Shown one piece after another: positions 34,159 to 42,581 of a stretch of DNA of 64,000 nucleotides. Origin of the DNA: Bog-473 sp963751335 (GTDB lineage Bacteria > Actinomycetota > Acidimicrobiia > Acidimicrobiales > RAAP-2); NCBI GenBank assembly GCA_963751335.1, contig CAVVUB010000008.1, positions 248,001 through 312,000 on the forward strand, in the 5' to 3' direction. Both the position numbers and the translations under genes were made by a program. Below the pieces are notes generated by a model. It was not told where the DNA came from. It did not search any database and saw only the letters and a program-made list of their open reading frames with translations. Each line of letters opens with the position of its first letter. The stretch's first letter is position 1.

Positions 34159-35826
34159 ATGAGCGCCGACATCGTGATTCGTGGGGGGACCGTGGTCGAT
34201 GGGACTGGCTCGGCCGGGCGGCCGGCCGACGTGGCCATCACCGGCGGGCGCATCAGCGCCGTGGGCGAGGGCCTCGAGGGTGCGCGTGTGCTCGACGCCG
34301 GTGGGCAGGTGGTGAGTCCCGGTTTCATCGACATCCACACCCACTACGACGCACAGGTGTTCTGGGACCCCGACCTGACCCCGTCGTCATTCCACGGCGT
34401 CACCACGGTGATCGCCGGCAACTGCGGGTTCTCCATCGCCCCCATCCGTCCCGACTGGGTGGCGCTCCTCGCCCGCACCCTCCAGCACGTGGAGGACATG
34501 AGCTTCGACACGCTCTCGGTGGGCGTGCCCTGGGACGAGTTCGAGACGTTCCCTCAGTATCTCGATGCCGTTACCAAACGGGGCCCTGCCTTGAACTACG
34601 GCTGCTACGTCGGGCACACCGCGGTTCGCCTCTTCGTGATGGGTGAAGAGGCCTACGAGCGGGCGGCCACCGACGAGGAGATCGGCCGCATGCAGGCGGT
34701 GGTGGCCGAGGCCATGGCCGCCGGGGCCGCCGGCTTCGCCTCGAGCGCGTCGCCCACCCACAACGGCGACCGCGGCCGGCCCGTGCCTTCTCGCGTGGCC
34801 GACCTGGCCGAGCTACGCGCCCTGCTCCAACCGGTCAAGCAGTCCGGTCGCGGCGTCGTCGCCTTGCTCCCCGGCGGCGTCTTCTCCAACCAGGAGGTGT
34901 TCGCGCTCCAGCGCGAGATCGGCCGCCCCTTCACCTGGACGGCGTTGCTCACCGTCAAGGGCTACCCGTACCACGAGAAGGTCGTGGCCGAGCACGACGC
35001 GGCGTGGTCCGACGGGGTGCAGGTGTGGCCCCAGGTGTCGTGCCGGCCGCTCGTCTTCCAGATGAACCTCTCCGAGCCCTTCACCTTGAACATGCGGCCG
35101 ACCTTCGCCGCCCTCATGGGCAAGTCCAAGGACGAACGGCTGGCCGCGTACCGTGACCCGGCCTGGCGTGCCACTGCGTGGGACGACGTGAATGGCAAGG
35201 CGGGCGGCTTCCCGCTCAACTGGGCCAACATTTCGGTGGCCGAGTCGCGAAGCCATCCCGATCTGGCCGAGCGCCCCGTGCAGGTTCTGGCCGACGAGCG
35301 CGGTTGCACGCCGCTCGACGTCATGCTCGACGTGTCGCTCGACGACGATCTCGAGGCCCGTTTCTGGTCGGTGCTGGCCAACGACGATCCAGAGGGCATC
35401 GCCTGGCTGCTGCCTCGCGACAACGTGCTGCTGGGTCTGGCCGATTCGGGCGCCCACGTGTCCCAGCTCTGTGACGCCTGCTTCTCCACCGACCTGCTGG
35501 GCAACTGGGTGCGTGAGAAGGGCGTCATGCCGTTGGAACGGGCCATCCACAAGCTGACCGGCGAACCGGCCGGGGTCTACGGGTTGTCCGACCGGGGGAC
35601 GATCGCGGAGGGCCAGGCCGCCGACGTCTGCGTCTTCGACCCCGAGACCGTGGCACCGGGCCCGTTGCGCCGGCTGCGCGACTTCCCGGCCGACGGCGAG
35701 CGCCTCACCGCCGACGCACCGGTGGGCATGACGCACACGCTGGTGAACGGTGTGCCCATCCGGGTGGACGGAGCACCCGCGGAGGCGGGTCTGGCCGAAC
35801 GTCCCGGGGTGGTGCTGCGCGGCTGA
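34159..35826 (+). CDS. N-acyl-D-amino-acid deacylase family amidohydrolase
   Basis: A 555-residue amidohydrolase. The metal motif FIDIHTHYDAQVFWDP has H60 and H62, GVTTVIAGNCGFSIAP is a D-aminoacylase signature (Cys metal ligand region), and GLADSGAHVSQLCDA near residue 432 carries the conserved Asp. The composite beta domain is formed by both termini (IVIRGGTVVDGTG and GTIAEGQAADVCVFDP). It would hydrolyse an N-acyl-D-amino acid or a related amide. ATG start; divergent from the hydrolase gene, convergent with the ABC permease. Confidence 0.88.
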   Translation: MSADIVIRGGTVVDGTGSAGRPADVAITGGRISAVGEGLEGARVLDAGGQVVSPGFIDIHTHYDAQVFWDPDLTPSSFHGVTTVIAGNCGFSIAPIRPDWVALLARTLQHVEDMSFDTLSVGVPWDEFETFPQYLDAVTKRGPALNYGCYVGHTAVRLFVMGEEAYERAATDEEIGRMQAVVAEAMAAGAAGFASSASPTHNGDRGRPVPSRVADLAELRALLQPVKQSGRGVVALLPGGVFSNQEVFALQREIGRPFTWTALLTVKGYPYHEKVVAEHDAAWSDGVQVWPQVSCRPLVFQMNLSEPFTLNMRPTFAALMGKSKDERLAAYRDPAWRATAWDDVNGKAGGFPLNWANISVAESRSHPDLAERPVQVLADERGCTPLDVMLDVSLDDDLEARFWSVLANDDPEGIAWLLPRDNVLLGLADSGAHVSQLCDACFSTDLLGNWVREKGVMPLERAIHKLTGEPAGVYGLSDRGTIAEGQAADVCVFDPETVAPGPLRRLRDFPADGERLTADAPVGMTHTLVNGVPIRVDGAPAEAGLAERPGVVLRG

Positions 35827-35833
35827 CGAGCCA

Positions 35834-36634
35834 TCAGGTGACGTCGCGACGGAACGTCGTGAAGTAACCGATCGTCAGGGGGACGAGCCCCCAGAGCAGC
35901 ATCACGAGGCCGCCTTGCCACCACGAGAGCAAGCGCGAAGTGGCGTCCTGCGCATTGCCGAATCCACGGGCGATGTCGCCGGCCAGTGCGCCGCCGGCGC
36001 CGTTGGGTAGCCAGTTCAGGTTGTATTTGAAGACGTCCCGGGCGAGCGCGACCAGGATCTGCTCGAGGATGAACGTGCTCCCGATGGTGATGAGGATGCC
36101 GGCCACCTGGTTCTTGACCAGCGTGCCGAATCCGAGCCCGAAGAGGCCGAGCAGGACCGTGGCGGCCAACAGGCCGGGGAGCACTGCACCGAGCTGGTCG
36201 AAGATCTGCGATGCCGACCCACCCAGCGCGGCGTTCCAGGGCAACCCGACGGCAGCCACGGTGGCCAGGGAGAGGACGACCAGGAAGACCGACCACATGG
36301 CAACGACACCGACCTTGGCGGCGATGACCTTGGTCCGGACCGGCACGAGGATCAGCGATGTCGTGATGGTTTTGTTCCGGTACTCGGTCGTGATGCACAG
36401 GACGCCGAGAATCGGCGCCAGCACCTGCATCGTTCCGTAGCCTGCACCGAGCAGCATCCGGCGCTGGATCAGAGTCTGGGGGAAGTTCAACGCGTGGCCC
36501 GGATCGCCGTTGGCCGCCAGGGCGAAGACACCGAGGCAACCCAAGACGGTCAGGGGGAGGGCGAGGGCCCAGGTCACCCAGACGCCGGGCATGGAACGCA
36601 TCTTGAGGAGCTCGGCGCGCAGCGCGTACTTCAC
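35834..36634 (-). CDS. ABC transporter permease (ABC-2 type)
   Basis: About 266 residues with six hydrophobic segments, starting with KYALRAELLKMRSMPGVWVTWALAL, which is the typical cytoplasmic entry of ABC-2 exporters. ITTEYRNKTITTSLILVPVRTKVIAAK is the characteristic amphipathic loop. The GTG start overlaps the ATPase stop (GTGA), so permease and ATPase are coupled. Substrate unknown; the class exports drugs, lipids or peptides. Confidence 0.86.
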   Translation of the reverse strand: MKYALRAELLKMRSMPGVWVTWALALPLTVLGCLGVFALAANGDPGHALNFPQTLIQRRMLLGAGYGTMQVLAPILGVLCITTEYRNKTITTSLILVPVRTKVIAAKVGVVAMWSVFLVVLSLATVAAVGLPWNAALGGSASQIFDQLGAVLPGLLAATVLLGLFGLGFGTLVKNQVAGILITIGSTFILEQILVALARDVFKYNLNWLPNGAGGALAGDIARGFGNAQDATSRLLSWWQGGLVMLLWGLVPLTIGYFTTFRRDVT

Positions 36635-37576
36635 AGCTGGTCCGCCACCTCTCCGAACCCGAGCCCCGCGGTCAGCGACAGGAACACCGACTCGAGGTCG
36701 CCACCCTCTTGGGTCAACTCGTAGAGGATGATCTGGTTGGAGGCCAGAAGCGGACCCACCTGTTCGGGCCGCACGCCGTCCATGGCCACCTCTTCCGCGG
36801 TCAGCCGGCGGAAGGCCACGTTGGCCTGGGTGAGCACGGCGCAGAGCCGGTCGGCCTCGGGTGTGCGGGCCCGCATGACCACGCCCGCCATGTTCGAGGT
36901 GATCTGGTCGAGCGTCCCTTGCGCCCGCAGCTCGCCGAAAGAAACGATGATTGCGTCGTCGATGGTCTGGGCCATCTCGGAGAGCAGGTGCGACGAGACG
37001 AGTACGGTCCGACCTTCGCCGGCCAGGTAGCGCATGAAGTCGCGCAGCCAGGCGATGCCCTGGGGATCGAGTCCGTTCGAAGGCTCGTCGAGAACGAGCA
37101 CCGGCGGGTCGCCGATGAGGGCGGTGGCGAGCTCGAGCCGTTGGCGCATCCCCATGGAGAAGCCGCCGACCTTGCGCTTGGCGTCCGCGCTCGAGGCCGA
37201 CCAGTTCCAACACCTCGTCGGCCCGCTTGTCGTCGTGCCCGCCGGCCCGGGCGGCCATCCGGAGATGCGTGCGGGCTCGGCGGGCCGGGTGGAAGCTGGT
37301 CGCCTCCAGGACCGCGCCGACAGTGGACGACGGGTTCTCCAGCTCGGCGTAGTGCCGCCCGCCGATGGTGGCGGTTCCGGCGGTGGGATGGACCAGTCCG
37401 AGCAGCATGCGCAGGGTGGTCGTTTTTCCCGAGCCGTTCGGACCGAGGAATCCGGTGACCCGCCCGGGCTGCACGGTGAAGGTCAGATGCTCGACGGCGT
37501 GGACCGGCCCGAAATGCTTGGTGATGCCGTCGAACTCGAGTGGCAGGCCGGCACGCGAGGGAGTGCCGGCCGTCAT
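36631..37576 (-). pseudogene. ABC transporter ATPase with a +1 frameshift
   Basis: The N-terminal part reads FGPVHAVEHLTFTV, Walker A GFLGPNGSGKTTTLRMLLGL and a Q-loop region up to VLELVGLE. The remainder continues in another frame: VGGFSMGMRQRLELATALIG (signature), Walker B VLVLDEPSNGLDP and the H-loop TVLVSSHLLSEM. The switch falls at about 37185-37193, where one extra base joins the two frames; removing it restores a complete single-domain ATPase of about 314 residues. Total length is 3n+1, as expected. Coupled to the permease. Sequencing error or recent inactivation cannot be separated here. Confidence 0.85.
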
Positions 37577-37622
37577 CGGACTGCGACGCTAGCCCCTGTT
37601 CTTCCCGGTTTCGCGGCGGTCG

Positions 37623-38237
37623 TCAGGAGGCGGGCTCGCGCCGCCGCTCGACCAGCTCTTCGGGCAGGAGCAGCCGCACGGAGACGGCGAGCTCGTCGTA
37701 GACCCGTACCATCGTCGACCAGCCGTTGACCCACCCGACGAGTGCCGAATACCACACGTGGCCGATCATGCGGGCCCGGTCGGCCATGTCTGGAATGTCG
37801 AACTCGCCCATGGCCCGGGCGATGATGGCCTCCATGAGGAAGGTGATCTGCTGCTGGCAGCCGACCGCGGCGGGGTCCGGCGACGAGAGCGAGGTGAAGA
37901 CCGCAGCCACGAGCTTGGGTTGACGGCCCATGGCGCGCAACGCCCGGTCCAGCACGTCGAGCACGCGGTCGGCCGGGTGCAACCCTTGGGGCGGATGTTG
38001 GCCGATCCGGGTGTCGAGCAGCTCGACCCAGTTGACGAGGGTGGCCGCGAGCAGGTGGTCCTTACTGGTGAAGTAGCGGTAGACGGTGCCCATGGCGACG
38101 TCGGCCCGGGCGGCCACGTCTCGCATCTGCACCGCCTCGTAACCGCCTTCGAGTCCCAAGGCCATGGCGGCGTCGATCACTCGTTGCCGGCGGGCCTGCT
38201 GGGCGCGGGTGAGCGGGCGGGTCAGCGTCTGCTCCAT
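37623..38237 (-). CDS. TetR-family regulator resembling KstR
   Basis: About 204 residues. The N-terminal HTH reads VIDAAMALGLEGGYEAVQMRDV and ARADVAMGTVYRYFTSKDHLL, very close in pattern to KstR, the repressor of steroid catabolism in mycobacteria, including the QMR-VA-RA-V--GT-YRYF recognition helix. The ligand domain has LVAAVFTSLSSPD and WYSALVGWVNG. Regulation of sterol or fatty-acid degradation by an acyl-CoA ligand is inferred. ATG at 38237; the region to the divergent TetR gene contains no KstR-type palindrome that I can see. Confidence 0.78.
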   Translation of the reverse strand: MEQTLTRPLTRAQQARRQRVIDAAMALGLEGGYEAVQMRDVAARADVAMGTVYRYFTSKDHLLAATLVNWVELLDTRIGQHPPQGLHPADRVLDVLDRALRAMGRQPKLVAAVFTSLSSPDPAAVGCQQQITFLMEAIIARAMGEFDIPDMADRARMIGHVWYSALVGWVNGWSTMVRVYDELAVSVRLLLPEELVERRREPAS

Positions 38238-38285
38238 TCCGTCATGGTATCCGGCCCCCACCTGGGCCTTCGGGAGGGCGCCCGC

Positions 38286-38291
38286 TACGCT
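38286..38291 (+). promoter_or_regulatory. Possible -10 box of the divergent TetR gene
   Basis: TACGCT lies 8 bases upstream of the ATG at 38300, which has no Shine-Dalgarno, again fitting a leaderless transcript. A -35 element is not convincing. Confidence 0.35.
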
Positions 38292-38299
38292 GGCACCTC

Positions 38300-39163
38300 A
38301 TGTCAGCGGAGCTGCAAGGGGCGGATGCCGCCATCATCGACGTGAACTTCGAGCCGGTGGCAACGACCGATGGCCGGCTGGCCGGCGAACGGGGCCGCCA
38401 GACCAGGCAACGCCTGCTCGACGCCACCGTCGAGCTGCTCTCGACCACGTCGTGGCGCTCGGTGAAGGTGACCGACATCGCGCGGGAGGCCCGTACCTCC
38501 CCGGCCACCTTCTACCAGTACTTCGCCAACGTCGAGGAGGCCATCCGCGTCCTGGCCGAGGGCATGGTCGACGAGGCCGCGCAGTTGGCTGAACTGGTGG
38601 GCGGCGACTGGTCCGAAGAGACGAGTTGGGATACCGCGTGCACCGTCACGGAGGGCTTCTTGGCCTACTGGGAAGACAACCGGGCCGTCTTCCGGGTGGT
38701 CGACTTGGCCACCGAGGAAGGCGATCGGGAGCTGCGCGGCATTCGGGTACGGGCGCTCAACGCCGTCACCGTGGCGCTGTCCGAGGTCATCGTCGCGGCC
38801 TGCCCCTCGTTCGGGGAGGCCACGACGCCTTCAACGGCATCGCCGGCAGGCAACGACCCCATGGCCGTGGCCGGGACCATCGTCGCCATGTTCGCCAGCG
38901 TCTCGGCCCACCGTTACGGCTTCGAGTACTGGGGCATCCGCACGCCTCACCTCATCGACACCCAGACGCGCCTGTTGCATTGGGCGGTGACCGGGCGCGC
39001 CGCGCAGGCCGCCCCGTTGTCCGCAACCGAGGCCCCGCGGTCGGCGCGGCTGATCGGCCGCCGCGCCGCGCCGGTGCCGCGTTACCTGAGCGCGACGGGG
39101 TTGAGGGGCGACCCGAGCCCCTCGGTCAACGGCATCGGCGTGGCGTCGAGCAAGAAGCTGTAG
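38300..39163 (+). CDS. TetR-family transcriptional regulator
   Basis: A 287-residue regulator with an N-terminal extension of about 30 residues before the HTH (RQTRQRLLDATVELLSTTSW, VKVTDIAREARTSPATFYQYF). The ligand domain is longer than usual, and the C-terminal 60 residues are Arg/Ser/Ala-rich. Signal and targets unknown. It is divergent from the KstR-like gene with 62 bases between the starts and convergent with a cyclase-family gene, whose end it overlaps by 82 bases, so its true C terminus may be shorter. Confidence 0.82.
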   Translation: MSAELQGADAAIIDVNFEPVATTDGRLAGERGRQTRQRLLDATVELLSTTSWRSVKVTDIAREARTSPATFYQYFANVEEAIRVLAEGMVDEAAQLAELVGGDWSEETSWDTACTVTEGFLAYWEDNRAVFRVVDLATEEGDRELRGIRVRALNAVTVALSEVIVAACPSFGEATTPSTASPAGNDPMAVAGTIVAMFASVSAHRYGFEYWGIRTPHLIDTQTRLLHWAVTGRAAQAAPLSATEAPRSARLIGRRAAPVPRYLSATGLRGDPSPSVNGIGVASSKKL

Positions 39164-40017
39164 CGGCCATCTGCGGCGCAGGCCTCGGCCAGCGGATCGA
39201 GGACCCAATTCTGGCCCTGGGTCAGGCCCATCTCGACGAGGTGGAGCAGATGGACCGGGAGATAGATGTCCTTGTGCTGGGACGGGAAGACCTCGAACAC
39301 GAGGGTGTCAGTCGCCACTGCGGCGACGTCGTGCGCGCGGAACCACTCCGCCGTCTCGATCGTCAGGCCGGGCGAGGGCCAGGTGTAGGCGACGAGATCG
39401 CGCCGGTCCGGTGCGAGGTGCACCATCTGGCCGGTGCGGACGAGCACCATGTCGCCGGGCGCCACCTCCAGATGGGCCAGCGCGCTCGCCGCGTCGAGGT
39501 CGTCGGGCATGATCGGATAGCCCGGCTCGAGGACGTCGAGCCCCTTGGCCCGGGCCACGTCGAGCAGCACGCCGCGACCGACGACCGCGCCCAGCCGGTG
39601 GATGCCGCACCGAGCCGCGCCGTCCTCCGACACGCTCGATGCCGGGTGGCCGTTGTAGATCAGGCCGTTGTAGCTGACGTGGGCCAGCGCGTCCCAGTGG
39701 GTGGCGCACTGGGTGGCCAGGGTCAAGACGTCCTCGCTCGCGCAGATCCAGGCGGGGTCGGGGCTCAGGGGAAGGTTGACCTGGATCATGGTGCGGCTCG
39801 GATTGACCCGCCCCTCGATGAAGCCCACTTGGATGCCCTCGGCGGCCGACAAGGGGAGTCCCAAGGCGAAGGCCTCACCGCTCGAGACCGATGCCGCCGC
39901 CCGGCGCCGCGCCGCGTCGTCGATCAGGTTCAGGGTGCCCAGTTCGTCCTCGACCCCCCAGCGGCCCCAGTTACGGACACGGGCTGCCACCTCGGAGAAC
40001 GTGTCGGCAACGGGCAC
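39082..40017 (-). CDS. Cyclase-family metal-dependent hydrolase
   Basis: A 311-residue member of the putative cyclase family that includes kynurenine formamidase. The metal motif is CATHWDALAHVSYNG near residue 104, with RGVLLDVARAKG and DMVLVRTGQ following, as in actinobacterial cyclase-family hydrolases. DELGTLNLID near the N terminus is typical of this long subgroup. The substrate is open: amide or lactone hydrolysis fits. It overlaps the end of the TetR gene on the opposite strand. Confidence 0.85.
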   Translation of the reverse strand: MPVADTFSEVAARVRNWGRWGVEDELGTLNLIDDAARRRAAASVSSGEAFALGLPLSAAEGIQVGFIEGRVNPSRTMIQVNLPLSPDPAWICASEDVLTLATQCATHWDALAHVSYNGLIYNGHPASSVSEDGAARCGIHRLGAVVGRGVLLDVARAKGLDVLEPGYPIMPDDLDAASALAHLEVAPGDMVLVRTGQMVHLAPDRRDLVAYTWPSPGLTIETAEWFRAHDVAAVATDTLVFEVFPSQHKDIYLPVHLLHLVEMGLTQGQNWVLDPLAEACAADGRYSFLLDATPMPLTEGLGSPLNPVALR

Positions 40018-40107
40018 GCGCGCACACTACCGCCGGGCGGCCCCGACTCGGTTGTCCCTAGGCTGCGGGAGGACGATACTGAGGGCTCGAGCAGAACTCG
40101 CGCGAAA

Positions 40108-40141
40108 CCTCAGGGAGGGATTCGCCTCAGGGAGGGATTCA
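40108..40141 (+). repeat. Tandem 17-bp repeat duplicating the ribosome binding site
   Basis: CCTCAGGGAGGGATTCG (40108-40124) is followed directly by CCTCAGGGAGGGATTCA (40125-40141). Each copy carries a strong Shine-Dalgarno GGGAGGG; the second lies 8 bases before the ATG of the alcohol dehydrogenase, the first 25 bases before it. Confidence 0.9.
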
Positions 40142-40144
40142 CAG

Positions 40145-41299
40145 ATGACGACCACGCGTGCAGTGGTGTGCACCGGGCTCAACGAGCCCTGGAAGACCGA
40201 AGAGATCACGATCGACCCCCCGGGCAACCGTGAGGTCCGCGTGAAAATGGTCTGGGCCGGCCTGTGCCACTCCGACGAGCACCTGCGTAGCGGCGACATC
40301 AGCCAGACGCCCGAGGTGCTCGAGCTGATGGGCGTGAAGTCCATGTTCCCGGTGGTCGGTGGCCACGAGGGCTCGGGCATCGTGACCGAGGTGGGGACCA
40401 ACGTGACCCAGGTGGCGGAGGGCGACCACGTTGCGGTGTCCTTCATCCCCTCCTGCGGGACCTGCCACTGGTGTGCGTCGGGCCGTCAGAACCTCTGCGA
40501 CCTCGGGATGATGACGCTGGCCGGTGGCATGATCAGCGACGGGACCTACCGCTACCACCTGGGCGGCGAGAACCTCAACCGTATGGCGCAGTTGGGCACC
40601 TTCGCCGATGAGATGGTCGTCCACGAGAACTCCTTGGTGAAGCTCAACCCGTGGGACAACATGAAGGCGGCCGCACTGATCAGCTGCGGCATCTCGACGG
40701 GTTTCGGTTCCGCGGTGGACCGGGCCAAGGTGCGGCCGGGTGAGACCGTCGTCGTGGTGGGCATCGGCGGTGTCGGCTCGGGTGCCGTGCAGGGCGCGCG
40801 TATCGCCGGGGCGCGGCACATCATCGCGGTGGACCCGGTGCCCTTCAAGCTCGAGAAGGCTCTGGAGGTCGGGGCCACGCACACCGCAGCCTCGCTGCTC
40901 GACGCGCAGATGATGCTGCCTGAGCTGACCATGGGTCGCAACGCAGACGTGGTCATCCTGACGCCCAGCGTCCTCAAGGGCGAGCTCATCGCCGGGGCCT
41001 GCGCCCTGGGTTCCAAGGACGCCAGGATCGTGGTCACGGCCATCGCACCGTTCGACCAGATGGACGTCCAGCTCAACCTGTTCAGCCTCGCGATGTTCAA
41101 CCAGGCGCTGCTCGGCACGGTCTTCGGTTCGCAGAGCCCACGCGTGCAGGTGCCCAATCTGCTCAACCTGTTCGAGGCCGGCGAGCTCAAGATCGACGAG
41201 ATCGTCACGCAGGAGTACTCGCTCGACCAGGTCCAGCAGGGCTACGAGGACCAGGCTGCGGGCACCATCATCCGGGGCGTGGTCAAGTTCGAGGAGTGA
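40145..41299 (+). CDS. Zinc-dependent alcohol dehydrogenase, NDMA/Rxyl_3153 type (mycofactocin-associated)
   Basis: A 384-residue MDR enzyme. The catalytic zinc ligands are in AGLCHSDEHL and GGHEGSGIV, the structural zinc Cys cluster in CGTCHWCASGRQNLC, and the NAD motif is VVGIGGVGSGAVQGARIAG. This subgroup holds its nicotinamide tightly and, in mycobacteria and Rhodococcus, re-oxidises it with mycofactocin (or the dye NDMA). Its place beside mftD and the rest of the mycofactocin genes supports that role. The ATG follows a duplicated ribosome binding site. Confidence 0.88.
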   Translation: MTTTRAVVCTGLNEPWKTEEITIDPPGNREVRVKMVWAGLCHSDEHLRSGDISQTPEVLELMGVKSMFPVVGGHEGSGIVTEVGTNVTQVAEGDHVAVSFIPSCGTCHWCASGRQNLCDLGMMTLAGGMISDGTYRYHLGGENLNRMAQLGTFADEMVVHENSLVKLNPWDNMKAAALISCGISTGFGSAVDRAKVRPGETVVVVGIGGVGSGAVQGARIAGARHIIAVDPVPFKLEKALEVGATHTAASLLDAQMMLPELTMGRNADVVILTPSVLKGELIAGACALGSKDARIVVTAIAPFDQMDVQLNLFSLAMFNQALLGTVFGSQSPRVQVPNLLNLFEAGELKIDEIVTQEYSLDQVQQGYEDQAAGTIIRGVVKFEE

Positions 41300-41301
41300 C
41301 G

Positions 41302-41315
41302 GCGAGGCGCCTCGC
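41302..41315. terminator. Perfect 14-bp palindrome between convergent genes
   Basis: GCGAGGCGCCTCGC lies between the stop codons of the alcohol dehydrogenase and mftD genes. It could form a short GC hairpin serving both directions, but no T-run follows. Confidence 0.3.
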
Positions 41316-41317
41316 GC

Positions 41318-42490
41318 TCAGGCGCCGAGGACGCGGGTGAATCCCTCGGGGATGACGAGGTCCGACGGGCCGAGGTCCCGGGCCGACGTGTGCCCGAGGC
41401 CGAGCATGGCCGATTCGAAGCCGCTGCGCATGAGGTCGAGCACGTTCTCCACCCCGGCTTGGCCGTTGGCGGCGAGACCCCAGAGGTAGGCCCGTCCGAT
41501 CATGACGGCGCGGGCGCCCAGCGCGACCGCCTTCACGGCGTCGCCGCCCCGGCGCACACCGCCGTCGAGCAGCACCTCGATCTGCTCGCCGACGGCGTCG
41601 GCGATGGCGGGGAGCAAGCGGATGGTGGCCGGCGTCCCGTCGAGGTTGTTGCCGCCGTGGTTCGACACCGAAATGGCGCTCACACCCGCGTCCACCGCAC
41701 GTTTGGCGTCGTCGAGCCGGGACACGCCCTTGAGCATGAAGGCGCCTTCCCACTGCTCGCGGAGCCAGGCCACGTCCTCCCAACTCGGCGGCGGCGTCTG
41801 CATCCATTCTCCGTAGGCCCCGAAGAACGTCGGCGCCCGCTCGCCCTTGGCCACCATGTTGGGCGTGGTCAGGTCGGGCGCCTTTCCCGTCTTGGCGAAG
41901 GACCAGAACCATCCTGGGTGCGAAAGGGCCTCGGGCGCGAAGTGCAGCATGGTCCGCAGATCCACCGTCTCGGGGATGGTCGGGCTGCCCCAGTCGCGCC
42001 CGTGGGAGAAGGACCAGTCGAGGGTGGCGATGAGGCCGACGGCCCCGGCCGACCGCGCTCGTTCGACGCGGGCTTGGATTTGCTCGCGCGACCCGATCCA
42101 GTAGATCTGAAAGAAGGTCTGCGGGTTGGCCGCGACGACCTCCTCGATCGGCATGCTGGCGAACGAGCTGAGCCCCATGGCGGTGCCCCGGGCGGCCGAG
42201 GCGCGGGCCACCGCCACCTCGCCCTCGGGATGGACGGCCTGGACCCCGGTCGGCGACACCATGACGGGAAAGGAGATCTCCTGACCCATCACCTTGGTGG
42301 TGAGGTCTCGGCTGGCCGGCTGTCCCGCCACATGCGGAGCGAACCCGAGTTCGCCGAAGGCGGCGACGTTGTCCTCGAGGGTGGTGCCGCGCTCCGAGCC
42401 GGCGATCAGCGCGCCGTAGACCGACTTCGGCAGCCGCTTGCGGGCCCGCCGTTGGGCCTCTGCCACTGTCTCGAACCACTTGTTTGCCAT
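41318..42490 (-). CDS. mftD: Pre-mycofactocin synthase (FMN-dependent, MftD)
   Basis: A 390-residue flavoprotein of the alpha-hydroxyacid oxidase fold. The FMN/substrate signature VSNHGGNNLDGTPATI is near residue 260, FPVMVSPTGVQAVHPEGEVA and LLDGGVRRGGDAVKAVALGA are further hallmarks. MftD oxidatively deaminates AHDP to pre-mycofactocin, the redox-active core. Similarity to lactate dehydrogenases explains other possible labels, but the neighbouring mft genes make MftD the best call. It is on the opposite strand to mftA-mftC and about 2.5 kb away from mftA. ATG with GGTCACC just upstream rather than a strong Shine-Dalgarno. Confidence 0.88.
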   Translation of the reverse strand: MANKWFETVAEAQRRARKRLPKSVYGALIAGSERGTTLEDNVAAFGELGFAPHVAGQPASRDLTTKVMGQEISFPVMVSPTGVQAVHPEGEVAVARASAARGTAMGLSSFASMPIEEVVAANPQTFFQIYWIGSREQIQARVERARSAGAVGLIATLDWSFSHGRDWGSPTIPETVDLRTMLHFAPEALSHPGWFWSFAKTGKAPDLTTPNMVAKGERAPTFFGAYGEWMQTPPPSWEDVAWLREQWEGAFMLKGVSRLDDAKRAVDAGVSAISVSNHGGNNLDGTPATIRLLPAIADAVGEQIEVLLDGGVRRGGDAVKAVALGARAVMIGRAYLWGLAANGQAGVENVLDLMRSGFESAMLGLGHTSARDLGPSDLVIPEGFTRVLGA

Positions 42491-42569
42491 GGTGACCTCT
42501 CTGCCGCCCCGGTGGAACACCGTGACCGGGAGACTTTACGCGCCCAGGGCGTTCGCCCAGCCCGGCCGG

Positions 42570-42575
42570 TATGGT
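42570..42575 (+). promoter_or_regulatory. Possible -10 box of the methyltransferase gene
   Basis: TATGGT ends 6 bases before the ATG at 42582. With no Shine-Dalgarno in front of that ATG, a leaderless transcript is likely. Confidence 0.4.
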
Positions 42576-42581
42576 CGGCCC

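Noticed and set aside
38238..38299. KstR-box between the divergent TetR genes
   Set aside because: No TnnAAC-type inverted repeat is visible in the 62 bases.
41302..41315. 14-bp palindrome as regulatory operator
   Set aside because: It lies between two convergent stop codons, where a terminator-like role is more likely than control of initiation.
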